A DNA stretch of 64,000 nucleotides, from assembly GCF_002307355.1 (NCBI RefSeq), contig NZ_CP017481.1:2604001-2668000 (forward strand). Reading direction: 5' to 3'. The stretch is from Pectobacterium polaris. GTDB taxonomy: Bacteria; Pseudomonadota; Gammaproteobacteria; Enterobacterales; Enterobacteriaceae. Shown piece by piece: positions 40,728 through 48,892 of this stretch (its first letter is position 1; each line of letters opens with the position of its first letter). A model generated the notes under the pieces. That model was not told the DNA's origin and did not search any database. It saw nothing but the letters and a program-made list of their open reading frames with translations. The translations under genes were made by a program, and so were the position numbers.

Positions 40728-41785
40728 TGCTGCAACTCGATTTTCATCAACAGCTGGGTAGTCTCGAACTTCGCGTTCAGTCTGAACTGCCTGCGAACGG
40801 CATTACCGCTATTTTCGGCGTATCCGGGGCAGGGAAAACCTCGCTGATCAACGCCGTTGTTGGCCTGACGCGCCCAGATGGCGGGCGGATTGTGCTCAAT
40901 GAGCATGTACTGGTGGATACGCAGCAGCGTGTTTTTCTTCCACCGGAAAAGCGGCGAATCGGCTATGTGTTTCAGGATGCTCGCCTGTTTCCGCACTATC
41001 GCGTGCGCGGTAATCTGCGTTACGGCATGGCTGAGACAATGGAATCGCAGTTCGATGACATCGTCCAATTACTGGGTATCGAGCCGCTGCTGAATCGCTA
41101 TCCACGGAAGCTGTCCGGTGGCGAAAAACAGCGTGTTGCGATTGGTCGGGCATTACTGACCGCACCGGAACTGCTGCTCATGGATGAACCGCTGGCGTCG
41201 CTGGATTTACCCAGAAAGCGCGAGCTGTTACCGTATTTGGAGCGTCTGGCGAAAGAAGTCAATATCCCGATCCTGTATGTCAGCCACAGTCTGGAAGAGA
41301 TTGTCCGGTTAGCCGATCATGTCGTGGTGCTTGATAAAGGCAAAGTGAAAGCGCAGGGGCTGCTGGAAGAGGTGTGGGCCAGCAGCGCGCTACGCCCGTG
41401 GTTACCGAAAGACGAACAGAGCAGTATTCTGAGTGCGCGCGTGTTAGCTCAACATGAGCATTACGCGATGACGGCACTGGCATTAGGCGACCAGCAGGTG
41501 TGGGTAGGAAAAGTCGAACTCCCGCAGGACGCCGCGTTACGCATTCGCGTGAATGCTGCCGATGTCTCTCTGGTGCTACAGCCACCGGAAAAAAGCAGTA
41601 TCCGTAATGTGCTGCGTGCCAGCGTGGAGGAGTGCATTGATGTCGACGAACAGGTTGAAGTGAAGCTTGCGGTCGGCCAGCAGACGCTGTGGTCCCGTAT
41701 CACGCCGTGGGCTCGGGACGATCTCGCGCTTCATCCCGGTCAAACGATCTACGCGCAAATTAAAAGCGTGTCGATTACGGCGTAA
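40727..41785 (+). CDS. modC: Molybdate ABC transporter ATP-binding protein
   Basis: 352 residues, the E. coli length. The N-terminal ATPase has Walker [11 protein letters not shown], signature [15 protein letters not shown] and Walker [13 protein letters not shown]. The C-terminal Mop domain (about residues 285-352) binds oxyanion and can regulate transport. The start is the ATG overlapping the modB stop; a long upstream in-frame extension inside modB is not used. Confidence 0.97.
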   Translation: MLQLDFHQQLGSLELRVQSELPANGITAIFGVSGAGKTSLINAVVGLTRPDGGRIVLNEHVLVDTQQRVFLPPEKRRIGYVFQDARLFPHYRVRGNLRYGMAETMESQFDDIVQLLGIEPLLNRYPRKLSGGEKQRVAIGRALLTAPELLLMDEPLASLDLPRKRELLPYLERLAKEVNIPILYVSHSLEEIVRLADHVVVLDKGKVKAQGLLEEVWASSALRPWLPKDEQSSILSARVLAQHEHYAMTALALGDQQVWVGKVELPQDAALRIRVNAADVSLVLQPPEKSSIRNVLRASVEECIDVDEQVEVKLAVGQQTLWSRITPWARDDLALHPGQTIYAQIKSVSITA

Positions 41786-41789
41786 GCAC

Positions 41790-41828
41790 AGACCGAGCGA
41801 TGGAACAGCCATTCATATCGCTCGGTCT
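41790..41828 (+). terminator. Hairpin after modC
   Basis: A 12-bp perfect stem, 41790-41801 with 41817-41828, with a 15-base loop, beginning four bases after the modC stop. There is no T run. Probably the transcript end. Confidence 0.55.
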
Positions 41829-41851
41829 ATCTCGTGAATCAGTCGATATTC

Positions 41852-41867
41852 TGTGACTAAGATAACA
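41852..41867. promoter_or_regulatory. CRP-like site upstream of the exported isomerase gene
   Basis: TGTGA-CTAAGA-TAACA matches the CRP consensus TGTGA-N6-TCACA at 9 of 10 positions. It lies about 95 bases upstream of the inferred start site of the 42023 gene. Confidence 0.4.
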
Positions 41868-41920
41868 AAATGAGTATTGAGAGTGATTTTCAATTCGTTT
41901 TTTCTACCGCGTGAACAACG

Positions 41921-41950
41921 TAGTCAGATAAATTATCCCCGCGTTATTAT
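41921..41950 (+). promoter_or_regulatory. Candidate promoter of the exported isomerase gene
   Basis: TAGTCA (41921-41926), 18-base spacer, TATTAT (41945-41950). The inferred start lies near 41957, so the LacI-type operator at 41962 would sit immediately downstream and block transcription. Confidence 0.4.
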
Positions 41951-41961
41951 TTTTTCATCAT

Positions 41962-41983
41962 AAAAAGTAATCGATTACTTTTT
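41962..41983. promoter_or_regulatory. LacI-family operator, copy 1
   Basis: A perfect 22-base palindrome with core GTAATCGATTAC (41967-41978), flanked by A5 and T5. The central CG and even symmetry are typical of LacI-family sites. The same core occurs twice more at 47676 and 47706, flanking the same gene cluster. Confidence 0.85.
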
Positions 41984-42022
41984 GTTTTCACCTGTGCAAC
42001 GGGATAAAAATAGGAGAAGGAC

Positions 42023-42886
42023 ATGCCTTGTATGACGTTATTGCGCCGTGCGTTCGCTATACCGCTATTGTTGATGGTTTCATCGGGGTTGGCGCTTGCC
42101 GAGCGTCCAGCAGAAAACCAAAAAATAGCGTTGCAGATGTATACGCTGCGCAGCCTGAATACGCTCGACGAGCAATTTTCCATGGCGCGAGACGCTGGAT
42201 TTAAGGCGGTTGAGCTGGTAGGGACGCATGATATTAGTGCGTCAGAAATGAAGGGGTTATTAGGAAAGTATCAGTTGAAAGCCATGGCTGCGCATGTCCA
42301 GTTTGGTGAACTGAAAAGCAATATGGCTGAGGTTGTAGCCTTTAACAAAGCCATCGGCAACAGCATGATTATCGTGCCGTGGCTAAATGTTGAAGACCGA
42401 CCTGATAGCGCAGAAGGCTGGAAGCGCTTTGGTGTGGAAATGAACGATCTTGGGCGTGAGTTGAAGAAGCAGGGCATGAAGCTGGCTTATCACAACCATA
42501 ATTTCGAGATGAAGAAGTATCGCGGTAAAACAGCGCTGGAAATCATGATGGATGCTGCAGAGCCAGAGAACCTGATGCTGGAAATGGATGTTGCCTGGGT
42601 ATCTCGTGGAGGACAGGATCCTGTGCGTCTCCTGCGCCAGTACAAAGGGCGTATTTATTCAATTCATGCGAAAGACAATACATCAATCGGCATCCGCGAT
42701 GATGAAATGAACTTTGCCCCACCGGGTGAGGGCATTTTGGCGTGGGAAGAGATTCTCCCTGCTGCCTCTAAGGCGGGTGTGCAGTGGTTTGTTGCTGAAC
42801 ATGACTTGCCGAAAGATCCACAGGCCATTGTTTCCGCAGCTTACCAATCGCTGTATGAAAAACTGAGTAAGATAAAAAGTAAGTAA
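42023..42886 (+). CDS. Exported sugar isomerase/epimerase (xylose-isomerase-like TIM barrel)
   Basis: 287 residues. A signal peptide of about 26 residues (hydrophobic core IPLLLMVSSGLALA then ERPAEN) precedes an AP-endonuclease-2/xylose-isomerase-type barrel starting KIALQMYTLRSLNTL. Likely metal and substrate residues are in AYHNHNFEMKK, LMLEMDVAWVSRGG, YSIHAKDN and VQWFVAEHDLP. Most relatives of this fold are cytoplasmic, so export is notable. GGAGAAGG lies before ATG 42023. It has its own promoter with a LacI operator and stands opposite the rest of the cluster. Substrate unknown; a keto-sugar or keto-glycoside in the periplasm is inference. Confidence 0.82.
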   Translation: MPCMTLLRRAFAIPLLLMVSSGLALAERPAENQKIALQMYTLRSLNTLDEQFSMARDAGFKAVELVGTHDISASEMKGLLGKYQLKAMAAHVQFGELKSNMAEVVAFNKAIGNSMIIVPWLNVEDRPDSAEGWKRFGVEMNDLGRELKKQGMKLAYHNHNFEMKKYRGKTALEIMMDAAEPENLMLEMDVAWVSRGGQDPVRLLRQYKGRIYSIHAKDNTSIGIRDDEMNFAPPGEGILAWEEILPAASKAGVQWFVAEHDLPKDPQAIVSAAYQSLYEKLSKIKSK

Positions 42887-42893
42887 TAGCTAT

Positions 42894-42921
42894 CAACCTG
42901 CGGTCAGCGGACCGCAGGTTG
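42894..42921. terminator. Convergent hairpin between the exported isomerase and the LacI gene
   Basis: A 12-bp perfect stem, 42894-42905 with 42910-42921, with the four-base loop AGCG, lies between two convergent stops. Very stable; no T run on either side. Confidence 0.6.
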
Positions 42922-42958
42922 TCAGAGATGAAAAAGGATTGGTTTTATTCTATCTGGG

Positions 42959-43939
42959 TTAGCTGGATGCCCGTTCGACAAACGTCCATTCCAGTAAGCG
43001 TTTTTCTGTTTCGCTGGCAGGCTGGTCGATCTGTTGTAATAACAACTTCACGGCCTCTCTGCCGATATGTGCGGACGGCTGTTGAATCGTGCTGAGCTGA
43101 GGTGAAGTGATGTAACCCAGCTCCGAGCCATCGAAGCCGATCACCGCAATATCCTGCGGCGCACTCAGCCCCGCCTCACAGATTGCCGACAGTGCACCCG
43201 CAGCCAACGTATCGGACACCACAAAGACGGCATCTGGCCGCTCTGGATCGTTAAGTAGCGCGTTCATGGCGGCTTTTCCGCCTGCGTAGCTCAGGGTGCT
43301 GGCGTATTCGACTTTGCCGTAATCAAACCCATTCTCCGCGATAACGTCGCGATACCCTTTCTCCCGCTGCTGGGCGTAGAGGTAATTCATGTCGTGGTTA
43401 ATCATGGCGATACGGCGGCGGCCTTTGCCAATAAAGTGATTAATCACGAAACGGGATGCTTCGGCGTTATCAATACCAACGGATGAAATGGCAGACGTAT
43501 CGTCATGCTCGGCGCACTGCACCCAAGGCGCTGTGCCAATAATGTCCTGAAGTGCAGAAAGCGTTGAAATGGCATCCATGGTGATCACGCCATCGACCAT
43601 TTTACCGGATAGCAGTTGCAGGCTGGAGTGGGCGCGAACGATATCGGCACCGGAATTGCACAGAAGAATGCGATAGCCGTTTTCTTCCGCTTCCGCCTCA
43701 ATGCCTTTCACGACATCGGCGCAGAAGGGGTTGGCAATGTTGGACACCATGACCAATAGCATCTGGCTGCGTGCGGTACGTAGCTGCCGGGCCAATAAGT
43801 TCGGCTGATAGTTGCTGCTTTTTATCGCATTGAGAACACGTTCCCGGTTTTGCGGCTTCACGGTACCAATGTTGTTCAACACCCGTGAAACGGTGGCAAC
43901 CGAGACTCCAGCTATCCGTGCTATTTTTTGAATCGACAT
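42959..43939 (-). CDS. LacI-family transcriptional regulator of the sugar cluster
   Basis: 326 residues. The N-terminal helix-turn-helix is IARIAGVSVATVSRVLNN, followed by the hinge helix (PNLLARQLRT). The C-terminal domain is a periplasmic-binding-protein-like sensor (SQMLLVMVSNIANPFCADVVKGI, then DAVFVVSDTLAAGAL and IAVIGFDGSELG). It lies downstream of the dehydrogenase gene on the same strand, separated by a 124-base gap with a hairpin. It is the obvious candidate to bind the three GTAATCGATTAC palindromes; the inducer is unknown. Confidence 0.9.
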   Translation of the reverse strand: MSIQKIARIAGVSVATVSRVLNNIGTVKPQNRERVLNAIKSSNYQPNLLARQLRTARSQMLLVMVSNIANPFCADVVKGIEAEAEENGYRILLCNSGADIVRAHSSLQLLSGKMVDGVITMDAISTLSALQDIIGTAPWVQCAEHDDTSAISSVGIDNAEASRFVINHFIGKGRRRIAMINHDMNYLYAQQREKGYRDVIAENGFDYGKVEYASTLSYAGGKAAMNALLNDPERPDAVFVVSDTLAAGALSAICEAGLSAPQDIAVIGFDGSELGYITSPQLSTIQQPSAHIGREAVKLLLQQIDQPASETEKRLLEWTFVERASS

Positions 43940-44003
43940 AATTCAGAAGGCACTCACGCTACTTATGCTTGGCTGAGCAGATTACCATAAATATCTCTGG
44001 CTG

Positions 44004-44032
44004 CATCCCGCAGGCGTCGCACCTGCGGGATG
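44004..44032. other. Hairpin between the dehydrogenase and LacI genes
   Basis: An 11-bp perfect stem, 44004-44014 with 44022-44032, with a seven-base loop. It may stabilise the upstream message and lower read-through into the repressor gene. Confidence 0.55.
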
Positions 44033-44063
44033 AATACCGTGAGAGAATGAACGGTCAGATGCC

Positions 44064-45215
44064 TTAATTGGCGACCTTCACCCACGTTTGTTGCTGATGG
44101 CTTTGTACGATAGCGTCAATGATGAACATGATGTTCGCACCGTCGTAGAAGGTGGCGAAGTTGAAAGGATCGACGCCCGGCTGTTTGCCGTCGCGCAGAT
44201 AGGTATAAAAGTTCGCCATCATGTTCTTGAACGCATCCGGCCAGCCTTCGATATGCCCACCGGGGAAGTGGACCGCAGCGGCGGCTTCTGGGTTCAGCAG
44301 TCCAGGATCGTCCGACAGCACCTGATTCGCTTTATCGCGATGACCGATCCACAGCTGCTGCGGGGTTTCCTGATCCCACGCCAGCGACTGTTCACTGCCA
44401 TTCACTTCAAACGTCAGGCGATTTTTCCGGCCAGCGCTGACTTGAGAAACGGTAAAGGATCCACGGCTACCGTCTTCAAAGCGCAGTAAAACGGTCGCGT
44501 AGTCTTCGGTTTTGACCGGTTTGTCGTCGTACTCTGGTGGAGCATCAGATGATGAGAATGTGGCCGTGCCATTCCGATTGGATTTGCGGATCGGATGGAC
44601 GATGGCTAAATCGGCGAAGACTTCGACAATTTTCCGGCCGGAAATAAACTGTACCGTGTCACACCAGTGCGAACCGATGTCGGCCACCGCGCGGGAAACG
44701 CCGCCGTACTCCGGTTCAACACGCCAGTTATAGTCGGTTTCACGCAGCATCCAGTCTTGCAGGTAGCCGCCGTGTACGGCAAAGACACGCCCGATTTCCT
44801 GACGCTTAATCATGCTGGCAGCCTGCTGCACCATGCCAAACTGGCGATAGACAAAGCTGACGCCGTGAACAACGCCTTTTTCTTCCGCCAGCGCCACCAG
44901 CTCACGTGCTTCTTCGCTGGTCATACACAGCGGTTTTTCCGAAAAGACGTGCTTGCCTGCCTGAATAATCTGCTTATTGATCGCCGCATGGAGATGGTTC
45001 GGCGTGCAGTTATGGATCGCATCAATACCGGGATGATTGAGCAAATCAGCGACGCTGCCGTAGGCATGGGGAATATTGAGCTGACGAGCTTTTTGCTGCG
45101 CCAGATCGAGTGAATTTTCCGCCAGCGCCACCACTTCAACGAAGCCAAGGCGACGAATCGCTTCAATATGTGCTGGGCCAATAAAACCGGAACCAATAAT
45201 GCCAACGCGAATCAT
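44064..45215 (-). CDS. Gfo/Idh/MocA family sugar dehydrogenase
   Basis: 383 residues. An N-terminal Rossmann domain has GSGFIG at residues 8-13 and the family EKP motif at 93-95 (FSEKPLCMTS). The C-terminal beta-sheet domain carries the substrate-site stretch VADIGSHWCDTVQFISG, with Asp and His typical of the catalytic DxxxH. Members oxidise sugars, glycosides or inositols with NAD(P). The ATG overlaps the stop of the preceding isomerase gene by four bases, so the two proteins are probably made together. Oxidation of a glycoside at C3, as for E. coli YcjS, is inference. Confidence 0.88.
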   Translation of the reverse strand: MIRVGIIGSGFIGPAHIEAIRRLGFVEVVALAENSLDLAQQKARQLNIPHAYGSVADLLNHPGIDAIHNCTPNHLHAAINKQIIQAGKHVFSEKPLCMTSEEARELVALAEEKGVVHGVSFVYRQFGMVQQAASMIKRQEIGRVFAVHGGYLQDWMLRETDYNWRVEPEYGGVSRAVADIGSHWCDTVQFISGRKIVEVFADLAIVHPIRKSNRNGTATFSSSDAPPEYDDKPVKTEDYATVLLRFEDGSRGSFTVSQVSAGRKNRLTFEVNGSEQSLAWDQETPQQLWIGHRDKANQVLSDDPGLLNPEAAAAVHFPGGHIEGWPDAFKNMMANFYTYLRDGKQPGVDPFNFATFYDGANIMFIIDAIVQSHQQQTWVKVAN

Positions 45216-46282
45216 CTTGCGTTCTCCTCTTTTAATCCCAACATTTTTCTGACTAACGGACGATCGTCGCTGGTCGCAGCGAAGTCGTCAAAAGCGCGTC
45301 CAGCGACAGGAATAATGTGGCGGTTGATGAACTCCGCCCCTTCTTTTGCACCGCAATTGCTGTCTTTCAGACAGCATTCCCACTCCAGCACCGCCCAGCC
45401 ATCGTAGTCATATTGGGCCAGCTTGCTGAAGATGCCGCCGAAATCGATCTGACCATCTCCCGGTGAGCGGAAGCGCCCGGCGCGTTCAGCCCATGACTGA
45501 TAGCCGCCGTAGACGCCGCTTGTGCTCGACGTGTTAAATTCTGCATCTTTCACATGGAACGCTTTGATTCGTGCATGGTAGCGATCGATAAAGCCGAGGT
45601 AGTCCATCTGCTGTAAATGCATATGGCTAGGATCGTAAAGAATGTTGGCGCGCGGGTGATGATTGACGACATCAAGGAAGCGTTCAAAGGTCACGCCGTC
45701 GTGTAAATCTTCTCCCGGATGCAGCTCATAGCACACATCCACGCCGTGCTCGTCAAAACAGTCGAGGATCGGCATCCACAGGCGACCGAGTTCTTTAAAG
45801 GCTTCCTGAATCAGGACCTCTTTACGCGGTGGCCAAGGGTAAAAATAGGGCCAGGCCAGCGCACCGGAAAACGTCGCGTGGGCGTTTAGTCCTAAGCGTG
45901 CAGAGGCCTTTGCTGCCTGCTTGATTGCCGCAATAGCCCACGCTTGGCGAGCCTGTGGATTGCGGCGGTAAGCTGGTGGCGCGAAATCGTCAAAGGCGTC
46001 GTCATACGCAGGGTGGACGGCAACAAGCTGGCCTTCCAAATGGGTCGACAGTTCGCTGATGGTCAGCCCATGCTGCGCTAACAGACCTTTCACATCATCA
46101 CAGTAAGTTTGGCTGTCGGCGGCCGTGGCCAGATCGAAAATGTGCGGGTGATTGCAGGGGATTTGTAGCGCTTTAAAGCCTAATCCGGCTGCCCATTGCG
46201 CCAGATTTTCCAGCGTGTTAAAGGGAGCCTGATCGCCAATATACTGGGCGAGAAAAATACCCGGTCCTTTTAACGTCTTCAT
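45212..46282 (-). CDS. Cytoplasmic sugar isomerase/epimerase (TIM barrel)
   Basis: 356 residues from ATG 46282, which has a perfect AAAGGAGG before it. AP-endonuclease-2/IolE-type barrel without a signal peptide. Metal-site motifs in order are CYELHPGEDLHDG, NILYDPSHMHLQQMD, IKAFHVKDAEF and AVLEWECC. Family members isomerise or epimerise keto-sugars, including E. coli YcjR (3-keto-glycoside 4-epimerase). It lies between the permease gene (130 bases upstream, hairpins between) and the overlapping dehydrogenase gene. Confidence 0.87.
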   Translation of the reverse strand: MKTLKGPGIFLAQYIGDQAPFNTLENLAQWAAGLGFKALQIPCNHPHIFDLATAADSQTYCDDVKGLLAQHGLTISELSTHLEGQLVAVHPAYDDAFDDFAPPAYRRNPQARQAWAIAAIKQAAKASARLGLNAHATFSGALAWPYFYPWPPRKEVLIQEAFKELGRLWMPILDCFDEHGVDVCYELHPGEDLHDGVTFERFLDVVNHHPRANILYDPSHMHLQQMDYLGFIDRYHARIKAFHVKDAEFNTSSTSGVYGGYQSWAERAGRFRSPGDGQIDFGGIFSKLAQYDYDGWAVLEWECCLKDSNCGAKEGAEFINRHIIPVAGRAFDDFAATSDDRPLVRKMLGLKEENAR

Positions 46283-46296
46283 TATTACCTCCTTTG

Positions 46297-46382
46297 GCAA
46301 CGGGTGTGGTCATGAATCCCGTTGCACGATTGCGATAGCGGAGAATGCAGTGGGATGAGGTGCCATAGGCGACCTCATCCCA
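46297..46382. other. Two hairpins in the permease-isomerase spacer
   Basis: An 8-bp stem, 46297-46304 with 46318-46325, and an 11-bp perfect stem, 46351-46361 with 46372-46382. No T run follows in the direction of transcription. Such structures often protect upstream message and set different expression of neighbours. Confidence 0.55.
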
Positions 46383-46412
46383 TTTTCTCGTTAACTAATC
46401 CGTCTCAAATGA

Positions 46413-47657
46413 TTAAGCCCGCTCTTCTTTATATTTGAAGGAGAAGAGGAAAATGACGGCGATGATGGCTGCGGCAACCGCAGGGATCCACCAGAAGGTC
46501 GCCCAGATTTCAGGCGCGTTTAACGTGCCGTTGTTGAAGAGACGGTTATAGAGTGCACCGGAAACCTGCGAGCCCAGCAGCATACCGATACCGTAGGTGA
46601 ACAGGACCACCATACTTTGTGCCTGACCTTTGATTTTCTCTCCCGCGATGCGGTCGGTATAGATGAAGCCAATGACGAAGAAGAAGTCATAGCAGATGCC
46701 GTGCAGCAGGATACCGATGTAGAGCAACCAGCGCGTTTCTTCATTCACGCCCATCGCGAAGAGGGCATAGCGTACGAACCACGCCAGCATGCCGATGAAC
46801 AGCATGTACTTCACGCCCAGCTTTCTAAACAGCAGCGGAATGATCAGCATGAAGACGATTTCGGACATCTGACCAAACGACATAGCGGTGCTGACGTCGC
46901 TGATACCCGCATTGCTCAGGAAGGATGCGGTGTAAGCGTAGTAGGTGCCCAGTGGAATAGAGATCAGCATGGCGCAGATGGCAAACACCAGAAAGTGGCC
47001 TTTCTTCAGCAGCGCAAACGCATCAGCACAGAACAGATCGCGCACTGCCAGCGGCAAGCCTTTTGCCGGCGCTGGAGTATGCGGCAGCGTCAGGCTGTAG
47101 GCAGCCAGAATGGCAGAGCAAGCGGCCGCGACGTAGAAGATATTGACGCTTGCGGAGATGCCCGCCGTCCCGATGCAGACACCGGCAACGATCCAACCGA
47201 TGGTGCCGAAGACGCGCACAACCGGGAAGCTCTTCTCGCTGTTGCTCAGGTTATGGAACGCGATGTTGTTGGTTAACGCCAGCGTTGGCATAAAGCACAG
47301 CGTGTAGGCGAACAGCAGGATCAGCAGCTGTGAGCCGTCTTCGTTGATTAACGCGGCAGGCACAAACCACAGGATGACCGCGCCGATCAGGTGCAGCAGC
47401 GCCATGACTTTTTGTGATGGGAAGAAGCGGTCAACCACCATGCCCAGTACAAACGGCGACAGGATCGAAGCGATTGGCCCAGCAGAGAAGGCGTCGCCAA
47501 TCATGGCGGCCAAGTTGTGCTGTGTCATAACCAGGCCCAGAGTGACAGACCATGAACCCCAGATGAAGAACTCTAAAAACATCATGAGTGACAGTCTGGG
47601 AACCACGAAGGCCGGCTGTAACGATTTGGTAGCTGTGTTTTCAGATGAAGAAACCAT
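46413..47657 (-). CDS. NHS-family (NupG/XapB-like) MFS permease
   Basis: 414 residues with about twelve membrane spans. The N-terminus LSLMMFLEFFIWGSWSVTLG and the central TYYAYTASFLSNAGISDVSTAMSFGQMSEI are typical of the nucleoside:proton symporter family, whose members also carry glycosides. It is the first gene of the minus-strand sugar operon. AGAGGG precedes the ATG, and two LacI-type operators lie within 60 bases upstream. It is the likely uptake system for the substrate of this cluster; the substrate itself cannot be read from sequence. Confidence 0.88.
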   Translation of the reverse strand: MVSSSENTATKSLQPAFVVPRLSLMMFLEFFIWGSWSVTLGLVMTQHNLAAMIGDAFSAGPIASILSPFVLGMVVDRFFPSQKVMALLHLIGAVILWFVPAALINEDGSQLLILLFAYTLCFMPTLALTNNIAFHNLSNSEKSFPVVRVFGTIGWIVAGVCIGTAGISASVNIFYVAAACSAILAAYSLTLPHTPAPAKGLPLAVRDLFCADAFALLKKGHFLVFAICAMLISIPLGTYYAYTASFLSNAGISDVSTAMSFGQMSEIVFMLIIPLLFRKLGVKYMLFIGMLAWFVRYALFAMGVNEETRWLLYIGILLHGICYDFFFVIGFIYTDRIAGEKIKGQAQSMVVLFTYGIGMLLGSQVSGALYNRLFNNGTLNAPEIWATFWWIPAVAAAIIAVIFLFSFKYKEERA

Positions 47658-47675
47658 GTGGTATCCCTCTTAAAA

Positions 47676-47687
47676 GTAATCGATTAC
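47676..47687. promoter_or_regulatory. LacI-family operator, copy 2
   Basis: GTAATCGATTAC with AAAA on the left and AATT on the right, 18 bases before the permease ATG. Confidence 0.85.
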
Positions 47688-47702
47688 AATTTGTGTTTTC
47701 TA

Positions 47703-47730
47703 AATGTAATCGATTACTTTTAACTTAACC
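47703..47730 (-). promoter_or_regulatory. Candidate promoter of the permease operon
   Basis: On the minus strand TACATT (47708-47703) could be the -10, with a weak -35 GGTTAA (47730-47725) at 16 bases. The inferred start near 47696 would put the CRP-like site at about -60, the usual class I position, and both operators over the promoter. Confidence 0.35.
47706..47717. promoter_or_regulatory. LacI-family operator, copy 3
   Basis: GTAATCGATTAC followed by TTTTAA. It is 30 bases centre to centre from copy 2, close to three helical turns, so two repressor dimers would lie on nearly the same DNA face. Confidence 0.85.
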
Positions 47731-47748
47731 GCAGCTTTTAGCCATAAA

Positions 47749-47764
47749 TGAGATCCTTATCACT
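47749..47764. promoter_or_regulatory. CRP-like site between the permease and glk
   Basis: TGAGA-TCCTTA-TCACT matches the CRP consensus at 8 of 10 positions. It lies in the divergent region, about 100 bases from the permease start and 80 from glk. Confidence 0.4.
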
Positions 47765-47844
47765 AGAAAGTTATATAGCCATAGCGTAGCTGGCTATTTT
47801 CGCGCAATGATCGGGTATCTGCTTTGCTTGAGGGGAAAAGAAGA

Positions 47845-48810
47845 ATGACGCACTTTGTTTTAGTGGGCGATGTCGGCGGCACCAATACGCGTTTGGCGCT
47901 ATGTGATGCTACAACGGGCGAATTGTCGCAAATCGAAACCTATTCCGGGCTGGATTTCCCTTCTCTGGAAGCGGCCATTCGTGATTATCTCGATTCGCGA
48001 CAGGTCACGGTGCAGGATGCCTGTATCGCGATCGCTTGCCCGATTACCGGTGACTGGGTGGCAATGACGAACCACACCTGGGCGTTTTCCATCGCAGAAA
48101 TGAAAACGAGTCTGGGTCTACGCCATTTTGAGGTCATCAACGATTTTACCGCCGTTTCCATGGCTGTGCCGGTGATGACTAACTCGGATTTACTCCAATT
48201 TGGCGGCGGGGAGCCTGTGCCAGATAAACCGATAGCGGTGTATGGTGCAGGCACGGGGTTAGGTGTCGCTCATCTGGTGCATGTCGCCAATCAATGGATT
48301 AGCCTGCCGGGTGAGGGTGGTCATGTTGATTTCGCGCCGAATAGCGATGAAGAAGACAAAATTCTCTCTGTTTTGCGCCAGTCGCTCGGGCATGTTTCCG
48401 CTGAACGCATACTCTCTGGGCAGGGGTTGGTGAACATTTACCGTGCCGTAGTGCTGTCTGATGACCGCACGCCGGAGGCGCTGGAGCCGAAAGATATTAC
48501 CGAACGTGCTGTCAACAATACGGATGTGGACTGTCGCCGCGCGCTGTCGCTCTTCTGCGTCATCATGGGACGCTTCGGCGGCAATCTGGCGTTAAATTTA
48601 GGCACATTTGGTGGTGTGTATATTGCTGGCGGCATCGTTCCGCGCTTTCTTGAGTTCTTTAAAGCCTCCGGTTTTCGGGCGGCTTTTGAAGACAAAGGGC
48701 GGTTCAAAGGCTATATGCAGGATATCCCCGTGTACCTGATTACCCATGAGCAGCCGGGATTAATGGGGGCGGGGGCGTACCTGCGGCAGGTGTTGGGCAG
48801 CGCGCTATAA
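47845..48810 (+). CDS. glk: Glucokinase
   Basis: Phosphorylates intracellular glucose with ATP. 321 residues from ATG 47845, the E. coli length. The ATP motif [15 protein letters not shown], the substrate motif [17 protein letters not shown], catalytic Asp in [10 protein letters not shown] and [10 protein letters not shown] are all present. AGGGGAAAAG precedes the start. It is divergent from the LacI-controlled permease, unlike its E. coli context, so it could share control and serve free glucose released by that pathway. Confidence 0.96.
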   Translation: MTHFVLVGDVGGTNTRLALCDATTGELSQIETYSGLDFPSLEAAIRDYLDSRQVTVQDACIAIACPITGDWVAMTNHTWAFSIAEMKTSLGLRHFEVINDFTAVSMAVPVMTNSDLLQFGGGEPVPDKPIAVYGAGTGLGVAHLVHVANQWISLPGEGGHVDFAPNSDEEDKILSVLRQSLGHVSAERILSGQGLVNIYRAVVLSDDRTPEALEPKDITERAVNNTDVDCRRALSLFCVIMGRFGGNLALNLGTFGGVYIAGGIVPRFLEFFKASGFRAAFEDKGRFKGYMQDIPVYLITHEQPGLMGAGAYLRQVLGSAL

Positions 48811-48828
48811 GTCTGTTTGCTCGTCGAA

Positions 48829-48882
48829 CGCAATCAGGAAAAGCGAGGCCATTGCTGAATATGACTCGCTTACCTGATTGCG
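48829..48882. terminator. Long hairpin between glk and ybhA
   Basis: Outer stem 48829-48838 with 48873-48882 (10 bp, perfect) and inner stem GCGAG (48843-48847) with CTCGC (48865-48869). It lies between convergent genes; no T run. Confidence 0.5.
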
Positions 48883-48892
48883 TGATGATTGG

